From Grifola frondosa (lineage: Eukaryota > Basidiomycota > Agaricomycetes > Polyporales > Grifolaceae): a DNA stretch of 64,000 nucleotides. The stretch lies in NCBI GenBank assembly GCA_001683735.1, contig LUGG01000018.1, positions 651,189 through 715,188 on the forward strand. Direction: 5' to 3'. Positions 47,537 to 58,711 of the stretch are shown here, piece after piece. The translations under genes were made by a program, and so were the position numbers. Position 1 is the stretch's first letter. Each line of letters opens with the position of its first letter. The notes below the pieces were generated by a model, which was given only the letters and a program-made list of their open reading frames with translations, had not been told where the DNA came from and ran no database searches.

Positions 47537-47953
47537 TTAATACATATGCATTTTTTTTCTGAATAAATACTCAGAAGATGCATCCAATTCAAGGCAAGAT
47601 GCATCCGGATAGAATACATTCACATAAGTCAAGATACACTCCACCTGCGTGTGCGGCGCGTGCTTCACTGCGGCGGGGCTGTGGAGTGTGAGCAGGTAAG
47701 GTTGGTCCGGCTTGTGCACAAGAGGTTGCATAAGACGGACAGTGCGGGCAGATGTGCCCCAGTTATGTAAGGCGGGCAGATCTGAGGAAAGGGGGGGCTG
47801 CAGCGACAACGGGCTGGTCCTCGGATTGCTGGGAGAGTCCGAAGAGAGCTTCACCGTGGCAGTGGGCGTTGATGTCGAAGAGGCGGCTGTGGCTGCGGAG
47901 GAGGCAAAGCGGCGGACAGGATAAGCAGAATCCTTGAAGCAGATGCTTAGCAA
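47537..47953 (-). CDS. Hypothetical 138-aa protein
   Basis: Not recognised. A single open frame with good codon texture: an N-terminus rich in Arg/Ser/Ala (MLSICFKDSAYPVRRFASS) that could act as a mitochondrial presequence, a Ser/Thr/Pro linker, then LMQPLVHKPDQPYLLTLHS. The last 20 residues come from an AT-rich stretch and may be past a lost splice site. It could be a fragment of a longer gene. Confidence 0.35.
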   Translation of the reverse strand: MLSICFKDSAYPVRRFASSAATAASSTSTPTATVKLSSDSPSNPRTSPLSLQPPLSSDLPALHNWGTSARTVRLMQPLVHKPDQPYLLTLHSPAAVKHAPHTQVECILTYVNVFYPDASCLELDASSEYLFRKKMHMY

Positions 47954-49998
47954 GACTCACCGCAAGTGCACGATCTCGTTGCCCCCGCGCCCTCTCCCCA
48001 CTCACATGCGTAGCGTCCCTACCGCAGCCTGTAATCAGCCCACCACGCGCTCGTGCTCTCCATGCGCAACCCCCTTTACCCTCCACTTCTGGCCCACCCG
48101 CACTGCCCCGTTCCAACAAGTAGGCGCTCTTCCAGCTGCTCTTGCTCCTGACCCAAGATGTGACAGCAGGGTGTACGACTCCTCCGTGTCCGTCCGAGAC
48201 CTTGCTTGCAGGCCGTCCGAGCGGCGCAGGCGATGCCCCCCGCTCCCCAGCGCGCTTGTGCCCGGACACTGGGTTCCCCAATGAGAATTTTGGCAATGGA
48301 GCAGCTCATTGATGCGCGCAGAGAGCGTGAATGCATGCTGAAGCATTGGCTCTGCAGGGGAGCCGACGCCCGATTCGCACGAGTGTCGTGGCGCGAACGT
48401 CGACTGGAAGATCGCGGGTGCGGGTGGGGATGTTACACGCATGAGAGGAGATGACCGCGGGTGCGACGCGGCGAGGTTATATCGGTGAGGAGGGCGCACT
48501 TAGAGGACGAGGAGGCGGGCGTTGACAAGGAGATGGTGAGCTATGTTGAGGCAGCGTAGTTAGCGAGAATTGACAAGGACGATGTGGCGGTGGCAGATGA
48601 CAAGGAGACAGGCGTTGATGAGGGCAGGAGGCGGCATGCATTGCAACGGGCATTGACCGGGAGGCGTTGAGGCGGTGTGGGCGGTAGTTGACGAGGACCA
48701 AGCGGCGGCGGCAGAAGATGAAGAAGCAGGCGCTGAAGAGGACGAGGACGCGCGGGCGTTGACAAGGATGAGGCGGCGCGTGCGGATCCGGACAAGGCGG
48801 CAGGCTTTGACAAGGACAAGGAGGCAGCACTTAGTAAAACCTTGATGAGCGCGTGCGTGGAAATAAATTCCCGCCCGAGCGCCAGCCCGGCCCGGTGATC
48901 TCTGTCTATCTCCGCTCATTTCTGGTCTTCCTCTCTTTGTCCCTCTTCAAGACCGTTGAACTCCGGGCGCACACGCGTTACCGTCAAGTTCATCGTATCA
49001 GGTCGTGCTCCAGCAGGCTTCGCCCGCTGTGGAGCCACTCGTATCCCTTTGGGTCCCTCAAGCTCGCCATACAACGTCCAACATCGAGGTACGCCCGTTT
49101 GTTTCTACTCTACTAATATACTTCACATCAGGTGCCGGCGAAAGCCCCCGCACGCATAACAATCTTTCCGTCCCCTTTCCCACCTTTCCGCCCACAGGCA
49201 TAGCATCTCCACCGCCGCTTGCGTTCGCACCGCGGCACGCGTTAGAGCATCACCGGCGAGTTTCGACGGCTAGCCTATATTCGCGGTGAGTCTTCCAGAT
49301 GTACAGCACCACGGCTGTTAGCTCGCCGGGGAACGGCGGTGCGCCACCTACACTGCGCGCGCGACAGCTTCGGATGCAGATGCGGAGGAGTCGTGTACGC
49401 CGCTGTTGTGATTCGGCTGGGCTGCAAGGATGGGCGGGAGCGAGAGCAGCTGGACGAGCGGGCATTCGTCTGAGCGGGGGAGCATAGGCGGGCCGGAGGA
49501 GGGGGTGCCCGTGAGTGCCCAATATCAATAGCTTGCTGCAGCCGGTGAGTCGCACTCGTGCATGCGAAGCGACGTTCGTGCTTCGGCGCATACAGGCAGG
49601 CAGTTGAAACTTCCGATACCCCGCCTTCCGTCCCAATCCGTCTCCTGCGGTCAAGCAACCGAGTCCGAAGACATCTCTCGACTCGGAGTTGTCCTCCACT
49701 CCCGCTTCGTAGAAGGCGGACTCTTCTTCTGCTGAGGGTCCTCCAGCCTCATCTACGAAGTTCATAGGCCGCCCGAAGACAAGTCGTACAACTATCGAGC
49801 GCCGATACCGCACTAATCTCAGTTCGCGTCGACCGTGGTCTCGAGCTGAACCAGCTGGAACAGCGAGCTTGGGTACGACTCAGCGAACTAGTCGCTTTCG
49901 ACAATACGTGCTGCGATTCGCAATTTGGGATTGCGGTCTAACTCTAAATTGTAATGTGTAGGTACTGTTGATAACATACCCAGGCTGCATACATACTA
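47954..49998. other. 2 kb GC-rich, no gene I can support
   Basis: Long frames occur on both strands but contradict one another and show no motif. Coherent-looking pieces include LSRLGVVLHSRFVEGG-like text near 49680 (plus). Contains the repetitive stretch at 48480-48840. Confidence 0.35.
48480..48840. repeat. Degenerate GAGGCGGGCGTTGACAAGGA repeat
   Basis: Units of about 25-35 bp with the recurring words GTTGACAAGGA, GACGAGGA and GAGGCGG. A diverged segment with the same words (GCATTGACAAGGATGGGAGG) lies near 53823. Confidence 0.6.
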
Positions 49999-50236
49999 GT
50001 GCATGTCCTGGCAAATCTCGACTTTCGCAGCGATGCTCCTTTCATTCGTCCCGTGTCTAACGCCAAAGCGGCTGTGCTGTGGGGTCAGGTGCACAAGCGC
50101 GAGTTCCTCCGTGCACATGAGAAGATTGTGCTAAACAACATCAGCATCGACGATGCGGCGGACTGGCTTGCGAAGTGGCTGCGGTGGCATGAAACGGAGC
50201 GCAAGTGCCGCTGCTCCGCCCGCGAAAAGCGCACCC
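49999..50236 (+). pseudogene. Unknown gene fragment
   Basis: A coherent frame reads VLANLDFRSDAPFIRPVSN, then AVLWGQVHKREFLRAHEK and IDDAADWLAKWLRWHETE, before it runs into low-complexity sequence near 50220. Helical and charged, and protein-like, but I do not recognise it. No matching upstream exon found. Confidence 0.35.
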
Positions 50237-50542
50237 CATCAGCAAAAGTCGAATTATCCTTTTTGGCGCTTTTTTTACTTGTACCAGAGAAATAAGTAAT
50301 CCAAAGAGGGCTCGATATTTTTCTTCTGAAAATGGCCGAATTTGTTGCAGCCCTTCAATTAGTAAAATAAGTGAATTAAGACCGAAAATCAACTCAAGCA
50401 CACAAAGAATTTAGCTACTGCAAGGCTGCTCAGGATTTTAAGGAAAACAAGCACAATAATCAATTAAAGATACACCAACTACATTCAAACAGCTAAGACT
50501 AGAAAGTATATCCAACTCTCCACATTTGCACCTCTCGCCCTG

Positions 50543-51220
50543 TCATGCTGCCTCTTCACCCCGCCATGCCACCCATCGCCCACGCAGCACTGCCCAATGC
50601 CGACGCGTGTATGCTTGCGCCCATCGTGATCTGCGTGCGCCCGCCGACGAGCGTGTTCGGCCCGATCTTGCATGTTCTTTGGGCGGGTGAGCTGGGCGGA
50701 GAGAGGGAAAGGAGGGGGACATACCGGGAGAGGACGCCTGCGCCACGCGGGCCATCAGCTGGGCGCGAGCGAGCGAACGGGTGAGCAGGGCGATGCACCT
50801 CAACAGAGCAGATATCTGTGAAGTAGTCGATGAGTCATTGCAGACGTCCGCCTCCGGGTCCTCTGCGAGGATCTCGCGCGGGATGCTGGCGTGCGCCTTC
50901 GGCGGGTACCCGATGACGGGCTCGTAGTACGGAACTCGGACGTGTGCGCGGCGAGCACGAACACGCCCGAGTCGCCGCACGACTTGCAGTCGGGTCAGCC
51001 AACAACCCAAATCCGAAGCCAAAGCACGCACCGTGTGCGGTGCGCGGTGCCTCTCCTTCACAAAAATGGGTATGATCGCATCCTTGTTTGTGCAGCAGCA
51101 TTCCTTATGCGCGCGCACTACCCTGTCGACATGCACGTTGCTCACGAAGTCGCCCGGCGTGTAGATGTCGTGCATCGCGTAGCCCGGCGAGAATGTCTCC
51201 TTCGCCGTCACGAGCGGCAC
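50543..51220 (-). other. Long minus-strand frame, fragment of unknown gene
   Basis: The first third (MPLVTAKETFSPGYAMHDIY, then VHVDRVVRAHKECC) and a second stretch (VPYYEPVIGYPPKAHASIP) look like protein. The Arg/Ser-rich remainder looks like a GC shadow. Not recognised; may join two exons across a lost intron. Confidence 0.3.
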
Positions 51221-51639
51221 GATCTTCAGCCCAGAGCTCGGTTTCGACTACTTCGAGTCATACTCATTGCCGCACCAATGGGGGACATTCCTGCTCACGC
51301 GCGCGCCCACAGAACTTTATGAGACCAGTAGGGGCTGCAGAATAGCTGACAGCCGTAAAGCGGTAACATGAATTGCCTCAGCTTGACAGGTCCAGAGCGA
51401 GATTCTGGTATAGATGTGTTTGTGGCAAGAGGAGTGGGCGGTTGCAAGAAGACAAGGCCTGCAGGAAAAAATCTCTAGCTGGAGAGGAGCAAGAGAACAG
51501 TACACGAAGTTCAACATACACTTCCAAATGCGGCAGTGTGCACATGACTCACACGCACAAATCGCACGAAGTCTTTCAAACTCCGTTCCCTCCTCGCGTT
51601 CATGCCTGTTCCTGTACTACTGTGTCAGTGCGGGCGAGA

Positions 51640-52346
51640 CCCCCTTCCGCGTCACTGGCACAGCAACCCCCAGAGCTTCGCGCGCGGCACCTCGTGTTCG
51701 GCGTGCTGGCGCTCCGCGACGACGGTGCGGCGACGTTCTACGGCCACTCTGCGGGCTCCGAGGTATGTCCCCCATGTCGTTCGTGTCTCCATTCGTGACC
51801 ATTCCCGTTCGCTGTCTCTCAGAGCCTCCTACTGGTATGTACATCCCCTCCGTCTGCTGCTTTGACCATTCAACTCACCTGCACACCTACAGAATGAACT
51901 GCCCTGGCCGACCTCGATCTCCTCCCCTCACCTATACTACCTGCGCTGTGACGCGCCTCGCGTCGTCCTTCCCCGCCTCCCCGTCCGACTTGTCCTCCTT
52001 GCACCAGATCCATGCACACCTCCTGCAATGGTCTCGCGCTGCCCAGCTGTGCGACCTGTACCTGGTGCAGGTGCCCTGGTCCTTCGGCGCCGTCGCGCGC
52101 ACGCAGCTACTCGACGAGCTCCTCCCGCTGTTTTACCCCGAGGTGGGGGCGGTGAGCACGGGTGCGGCGGGGACCCCGGCAGCATCCGGGCTGCCTGCGT
52201 GCGGCGCAGTGTCTGCGCACGACCTCACACTGCTGTTTGTGATCTTTTGTTTCAGCGCGCTGACGGACAGCACGCTGCCTCCCGCGCCGTTCAACCAGGA
52301 GGCGGAGACGTATTTTTGTTTGGCCACGAGGGGCGGCATATGGTGA
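51640..52346 (+). pseudogene. Fragment of a Zn2Cys6-type fungal transcription factor
   Basis: Matches the middle (fungal_trans) region of Gal4-like regulators: LALRDDGAATFYGHSAGSE, two introns with GTATGT donors (from 51763 and 51841), NELPWPTSISS, then after a frame change near 51955 SRAAQLCDLYLVQVPWSFG, TQLLDELLPLFYPEV, AHDLTLLFVIFCFSALTD and FNQEAETYFCLAT. The zinc cluster DNA-binding domain is not seen upstream and the rest of the domain is missing downstream. So this is a fragment with preserved introns, not a processed copy. Confidence 0.6.
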
Positions 52347-52860
52347 ACTTGCATTTGGTGAGCATTGCGCGTCGCACATCGTGCGATTAGCGGCATCCAC
52401 ACATCCCGCAGAGTATGCGCTGGGAAGTTTCAAAATCAACTTATCCAACTTTTCACTCTTTTCTTTCTTTTACCCCTTTCGTTTGAATAAGAAAAGTCAT
52501 CAAAGATTGCCTAGAACAATAAGAAAAATAAGGACACATCGTGATTATTGCTCTTCTGCCTCTGGATGGCCTGAAAGCATCTTATTACTCTTGATAATAT
52601 CGATATTTGCACCTACATGTGTTTCCTTGTCTTCCTTTGAGTTCTTGGATAGTCTTAATTATCTTTAGTTCCTTATTTCCGATCATAGCTCGGCTTCTGA
52701 TATCACTTGATATTTCTTTTTGCCCTTTTTTGTCTTAAAATAAGGAAAATAAGTTCGAGAAAGGTAATAAAGCGAAATTGGAGTTTTGCTGATGCCTGCT
52801 GGGCGTTCTCGCTGCGATTCTGATACGCGAGCGGTTTACACGGTCCTTAGAGCGACGGGT
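52347..52860. other. AT-rich spacer
   Basis: No gene seen. Abrupt fall in GC between the transcription factor fragment and the next fragment. Confidence 0.45.
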
Positions 52861-52862
52861 AT

Positions 52863-53313
52863 GTGTACGATGCGGAGAAGGACTTCAAGCAGGAGCAGGA
52901 GTACAAGGAGACGGTCGAGGCGGACAAGTCGATTGGGCGGCGTACGGTCAAACTCGCTAACCTCCTCGAACGTATCTGGGATATAGGCTTCTGCACGCAT
53001 GGAGGATGTGCTGCCAGTACGACGCACGGGGAATGGGCGAAGCCCTGACGTCGATGATGTGCAAGATCTTGCAAGCCAGGACGAAGCGGAGATCCGCGCA
53101 TTGCTGAGTGCGGTGATCATCTGTAGGTGTGTCTTCCCGTCATCGATCTCTGCTTGCGCGACTGCCTTGCCGTTCATCCTCTCCCGCCGCCCTCCCCGTC
53201 GCACAGGAACGCAACACTGCATATGATGCTGTGCACAGCACTGGGGTCGCCGGTGTTTGAGTTCAGCAGCGATGGACGTCTGGATAACAAGGAGCTCGGG
53301 CTTGTGCTGGACT
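52863..53313 (+). pseudogene. Unknown gene fragment
   Basis: A good frame at 52863-53010 reads MYDAEKDFKQEQEYKETVEA then LANLLERIWDIGFCTHGG. A second block after an intron-like gap (GTGTGTC near 53126 to CGCACAG near 53206) reads LHMMLCTALGSPVFEFSSD to a stop at 53313-53315. The acidic helical first part looks real. Family unknown. Confidence 0.35.
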
Positions 53314-53968
53314 GACTCCGCACACACAGCTTGTCCAGTGAGTTTGCGTTCGCGCTGCGTGACGGAGCGGAGAATCCCATGCCTACCATGAACACGCGGA
53401 CATGAACATGGATGCGCACGAGCTGCAACAGCCGCAGGGCTATCACGAGTATGGCTAGGAGCCCGCGCGCATACAGGCAGGTCCCGCATGCGAAGCAGGG
53501 GCAGGTGTTCGCCACCTACACTGTGTGCATGACGTGCGAGCACGGTTTCGAACGCAAATATGAAAGAGTCATGTACGTTGCTGTCACGGTTCAGCTCAGT
53601 GGTATGGGTAAGCGCAAGAGCAGCTGTTGGCCGAGTGAGGGCAATGGCTACCTGGATCAGGAGATATTGAGCAGGAGTAGCAGCACATGTAATTACATTT
53701 CATATGAATATAACGTTGAAAATCAGTGGCAACCTGTTAGTGAACCTGAGAGTGCAATTGTCACATTGGTTTTGAAACTGAGCAAGATATATATTGATGC
53801 ATCATACTCATACCATGAAGAGGGCATTGACAAGGATGGGAGGTGGCGGATGTTGACATCAATGGTGTGGCGGTGGCAGAGTATGAGGTTGCTGCTCAGT
53901 TTTGATGTATTGAGAACTGGGCGCTCGATGAATGCGTCAATTGACACCGGATACTGAGGGGAACTACC

Positions 53969-54047
53969 AACCGGAAACATAGTGATATTGTTGTAAATTT
54001 AGATTAAATAATTTCAACGCGAAATTTATGATTACATTGTAATATTG
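53969..54047 (+). repeat. Dispersed 78-bp repeat, copy 2
   Basis: Partner of 5799-5876: ACCGGAAACATAGTGATATT at the start and TTACATTGTAATAT near the end. Confidence 0.75.
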
Positions 54048-54344
54048 TTTAAAATGCTTCCAGAACAAGTCCCAAGATAATAACAGAATGTGATCTAGCA
54101 ATACATAGTAAAAACATTATATATGTTTTATTAATTTTTTCTCATGCACACATTTTGACTGGGATTATGAGATGTTTCCACATAAAATATTTTGATTTTC
54201 TTGTGGACACATACATAACATTTTGCTAAGAACTGTTTAGAATGGGTTTTCAATGTGTATCAAATATTCCCAGTGATTTTATTCAAAATGTGATCACTAT
54301 GACATCCAAAATATTATTGTAAAACATATTTAAAATGTTATCAA

Positions 54345-54553
54345 GATGTTGACTTTATGCATATTTGAAAAACATTCAGAAAATATCGAAAAGTTAATTA
54401 AAATGTATTTCATGGAATCGTGTATGATTCGCACATGATTTGTATATGAGATTTGAGTCGCGTGCCATGGCCAGAAATGTATTCATGAAATACATTTTAA
54501 TTAACTTTTCGATATTTTCTGAATGTTTTCCAAATATGCATAAAGTCAACATC
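54345..54553. repeat. 70-bp inverted repeat with 69-bp loop
   Basis: Arms 54345-54414 and 54484-54553 are reverse complements with one mismatch that I can see (TTGAAAAACATTC against TTGGAAAACATTC) and no indel (coordinate sums agree at 108898). AT-rich; would form a hairpin in RNA or single-stranded DNA. Confidence 0.93.
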
Positions 54554-54599
54554 AAGCAATTGAACAGTTCTTTGGCTTCTGGAGTGAGCAGAAGCATGC

Positions 54600-56020
54600 A
54601 GATTCTGGTAAGCACTACCTTATATTTACAACTTAATACTAATGCATTGCAGGCAAATTCATCTTCAATAACTACAAGCAAGCTCTCGACATCATTGCAG
54701 AAGGAACCCGCAAACTCAAAATGTATGTGCAGCAGCTCAAAACCAGTGATGATGACTATGATGACTAACTTAGACAAGAGCACACGTCATCTACTTGCAT
54801 TGAAGGCAGAATCACTGGAACTCCTCAAAAAGGTGAATTATATGGCAGTGCTGGATCATCTTGAGGCCACTGGGTAAGTTGATGTCCTTGATGTTGAACA
54901 TTTACTGATTTATTTCTAGAACAGATGCTTGCACTTCTGAGATGGCATTCAAAGCTGTAAATAATCCAAATCTCCATAATTGCATGGATGAGAAGAAGGC
55001 CAGAAAGATTTAAAATGCCTATCATACATAAAGAAGAGGTCATTTGTCTCGAAGATAAGCTTGAGACTGTTGACTGCTGGCTACCAGGCATGCCAAAGTT
55101 CAAGAAGATGATTGTGGAGCTTAGACAGTGAGACTATCATTTGGCTCTCAATAATATCGAACACCTTGTGGTTCAGAGATTGTAGAGCTTACAAAGCTTG
55201 AAATGAATGGCATAGGTACATCTACTATTGTTAATGAGATCTTGTTTAACAGACTTGCAGGTTACAAACTCTGCAAAAAGATTGAAAAGGTCCTATGAGC
55301 ATGTGCAGGAGCCATTCACAAGGCTCTAACAGAATATAACAAGCACACTGCAAAATTAACCCCCTCCTCGTCCTGAACTATCTTGGAATGACATCATGGA
55401 GATGGTCTCCTAGCCAACTTCAATCTTCTTTGCAATGCTTAACAGGATGTCCGAGAGCTGCCTTGGGCCCAGTGAGTCAACCACAATGTCATGAACACCT
55501 GCTTCAATGTGAAGCAGGCATGGGAGGAGATAGCATGTCTGAACATTAAGGTCAGTCTCTTTACTTGGATGGTGGACCAGCATGTCAACTTCTATTGTGC
55601 CATTCAGGGCTGCTATCTTGTTGATGCTCCACTTGCTTATGAGCTCTCCATCTGATGGCAGTATTATGATAAGATTCATGAGAAGATGGTTTAGTGATTG
55701 TACAAGGTGTCAAAACTTTACTGAAAGCCTGAGCTCTGGTCAATGACTGGGTAGGGATGTAGTGCTTATGGCTGATATTCCTCCATCATTGTAGACTGTC
55801 TTCACTATCGCTAATGATGCTGCTGATGAGAGTGAAGATGAGAGTGAGATTCCTGGTGTTATGAATGAGGAGAATGCAGGAAACCTTGTGGACTTCATTG
55901 ACAATCTAGGCATCCATATGAGTGAGTAGCAGTTCTAACATTACTATGATGATTCAATGAATGACTATCAGTACAGAATGATACTGGAGAAATGGTTAGC
56001 ACCCCTTCAGAAAGTGTGAA
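54600..56020 (+). mobile_element. KDZ-type transposase relic, C-terminal region
   Basis: Degenerate plus-strand frame with blocks typical of Kyakuja-Dileera-Zisupton transposases of mushrooms: PPPRPELSWNDIMEMV near 55360, LANFNLLCNA and QDVRELPWAQ near 55420-55470, NTCFNVKQAWEEIACLNIK, LFTWMVDQHVNFY and PLAYELSI to about 55655. An acidic tail follows (DAADESEDESEIPGV, near 55820). At least five stops interrupt it. The catalytic N-terminal half is not recognisable. Confidence 0.65.
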
Positions 56021-56079
56021 GCATGTAGATACATGAATTGCTATTTGGTGAATTACTGTACCAACTCACATGCTTCACC

Positions 56080-56860
56080 CAGTTCTCAGAGCCCATTCAG
56101 TCATACCACCTGTGACTTACAGTCAGCCGGTGATCAATTTTTTTTGTTGTCACAGGCCAGCTGGTCCGGCTGGAATTTCGGTATTTTCTATAATTACAGC
56201 CCGGCCAAATGCCTGTGATAACAGTGCAGCTGGTTCGGTACAAGAAAATACACCAGAATTTCAGGTAATACTCGGTAAATTGTATAAATTTCCCGAAAAT
56301 TAATACTGAAGTTCAGGTGAGGGTCCGGGAATCTGAGGGATTTAATGTGTACTCTTCAATTTGAGTCGGTACTTTGTACATTTATTCATGCCCAGAAATT
56401 TTAGTTCAAACACCAAAGATTTACCCTGGTACTTTAAACCAAATACTGAAAATGTATGGTTTCGGTGTTTGAGCCAATATTGATAGCCCGATGTTTGAAC
56501 TAACACCAGAGGATTACTGAGAGATTCAGTCAAAATACCAAAAATGTATCACTCCAGTATTTGAGCTGATATTCATAACCTGACATTTTAGTTCAAATGC
56601 CGGAGATTTACCGAGAGATTTGGTCAAAATACTGAAAATGTATGGCTTTGGTATTTGAGTAGATATTCATATTCTGGCATTTGAATTCAAATACTGAAGA
56701 TTTAGCATGAGACTTTAGACCAAATGCCGGAACTTTACCCTGGAACTTTAGACCCAATACTGAAAATGTATAGTTTCGGTATTTGAGCGGATATTCATGG
56801 TTCAAAATCTTAGTTTAGATACCAGAATTTTATCCGGGAATTTTCATTTGAACACCGAAC
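56080..56860 (+). repeat. Dispersed module variant plus tandem tail, copy at 56 kb
   Basis: Begins with a diverged GAGCCCATTCAGTCA module, then a tail of about 90-130-bp units containing AATACTGAAAATGTATGG, TTTGAGC and GATATTCAT (near 56447, 56545, 56631 and 56761). Confidence 0.75.
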
Positions 56861-56914
56861 ATGTTTGATGCTTTGCAGTCTGGCAACTGAGTTCATTCTT
56901 TTACCGCCCAGCAA

Positions 56915-57195
56915 ATTGATGATAAAGATGGAGTATGTTTTAAATTTAGCCACTATATGTTGTTTTCTCCATTGCTTCCTCAATTCTTCACAGATTTTCT
57001 TCATCTTAGACTTATCTGAAAGTGTTCAATTAGTAGAATCTGACTACATGTACAATTTTGTATATCATTGCAATAAAAACATACCATTTCAGTGTGACTT
57101 TCCACAATGTTCTGCAAATTGAAAAGTGAATACTGCACCAATTATGATGAATAAGACATATTTGGAAGGGTGGAATTTGTCCAAATAAGGCTCAC
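56915..57195 (+). repeat. Dispersed 'TTTAGCCACTATAT' repeat
   Basis: Close relative of 9843-10110 and of the inner parts of the foldback arms. Shares GCTTCCTCAATTCTTCACAG, AATGTTCTGCAAATTG and GTCCAAATAAGGC-like words. Confidence 0.8.
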
Positions 57196-57568
57196 TTTTT
57201 CCGAAAGAATCTGTCCGATATTCACTTCATAACATTTCCAGATGGTAAGGATCCACTGGTGCAAAGTAGCCCAGGGCACAAATGAACACTGCTTCACCTC
57301 TTCATGCCTCACTGCTTGTATCTTTTCTTGGTTGTACTTGTATTCTGTAGTGACTTGCTCCCAAAATGAGAATCTCTTGTTTTCATTTCAATTGGCTCCT
57401 TATCTGTAATTCATATAAGCCTCAAGCAAACAATAAATTCCAGAGCACATTTGTTCCACCTTGCATTCTGTGTCTCTTCACTACATTGTTCTGAAGAGTT
57501 CAAACTGATATTGCTTTTAATCCATCAAGTGTCTTCCATTTACCCTACACCATTTTCAGTCCTCACTC

Positions 57569-58263
57569 ATGTCTCAAGCACCACTTACTGATGATGCTGC
57601 TACCCAGAACATCATCCGGGAGACCTATTTTTGCATCACTGCCACTGAGATGCAGGTCTGTGGGTGATGCATTTGGCAAGCTGCCTAAGCCTACCTGGAG
57701 CATCCAGATGAGTTGACCTACCTATGCTGGGTGCAAGGTTCATTTTTGTTAACAATACTAACTGCTGGAGCAAATTTATATAAAGGATATTCTTGGCAAA
57801 ATGTACATCACCACCTACAAACCCTACATTCCCCAGATGGTCTCTATCCTCATTCACACAAACCTTGCTTGGGTCAACACCACTTACAATATTGACCCCA
57901 CTGCATTGCCCCACCTCACTAGTGATCCTCCCTTGCTTCCTAAAGCATTTGAATACATGGGATTATGCTATGCTTGGTGGACCTGGCTGGAGCATCCTCA
58001 TCCTAATCCCTCTGACTTGGGGGAAAAATCCCCTTCTAAAATATGTGAGTGCCCCTTCTTGCTCCAGATCATGACACTCATCATTATAGTGTGACCTGAC
58101 ATGCATCATGCATGTGGATTGGCAGGACATCAGTGAGCGTTTGAGTGCTCTTGATAATCATATCCAGGACTACATCGAGATGCAGGATGAAAAGATCCAA
58201 CAGTTGGAGATCACAGTCTGGGAGATGGAGAAGGATATGTTAAACTGGGAGGATAAAAATTAA
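57569..58263 (+). pseudogene. Decayed paralogue of the unknown gene at 59975-60726
   Basis: The same three-block layout as the minus-strand gene at 59975-60726: block 1 RETYFCITATEMQ (57620), block 2 ILGKMYITTYKPYIPQM then GLCYAWWTWLEHPHPNP (57785-58040), block 3 DWQDISERLSALDNH to MEKDMLNWEDKN with TAA at 58261-58263. Block 1 has in-frame TGA and TAA codons (near 57665 and 57685), and the block 1/2 splice is out of phase. The donor word GTTCATTTTT is shared by both copies. Function unknown. Confidence 0.7.
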
Positions 58264-58329
58264 TCGTAGTCCACTGTACTTTCCATTTTGCACCAGCAGT
58301 ACTTTGCACCAGTTATATCAAGATGCCAT

Positions 58330-58711
58330 TAGTGTTGCTGCAGCTAAGTCAGGCCTAAATGATATATGACTCATAACTTGTGCACTTTTTTAGATATTAC
58401 AATGATCTTACTTTTATTTTGTAGCCTATATATAACCGCATAATCTTGCCACATATCAAAATGTTATACCTTGTATCGATGGAGATATGGCCAAAAAGCC
58501 AATTGCAAAGTCTGACTTTTTAGTCAGCTTTTTTTGCCAATGTAACTGAAATTGAAACATATTCAAGATAATTATGCAAATGGTGGTGTTACATTCAAAT
58601 ATATATACATCTTAGCTATTAATTTCAATTAAGATCATATCTTTATCTGCAAAACTCATGTCAGAATATCGAAAAAGCTGAAACAGGTGTGACTAAGCCA
58701 TGGCAACACTA
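58330..58711 (-). mobile_element. hAT-like MITE, copy 6
   Basis: TAGTGTTGCTGCAGCTAAG to GGCAACACTA, 382 bp. GATGCCAT precedes it (58322-58329), but on the right the same 8-mer starts at 58721, after a 9-bp filler GTGCATGCT. Confidence 0.92.

Noticed and set aside
49250..49813. 187-codon minus-strand ORF
   Set aside because: Arg/Ala/Pro-rich in a GC-rich area, overlaps equally long frames on both strands, no motif; likely a composition shadow.
54440..54877. 145-codon plus-strand ORF starting in the 70-bp hairpin
   Set aside because: It begins in the hairpin arm and runs into KDZ relic sequence in another frame; no domain of its own.
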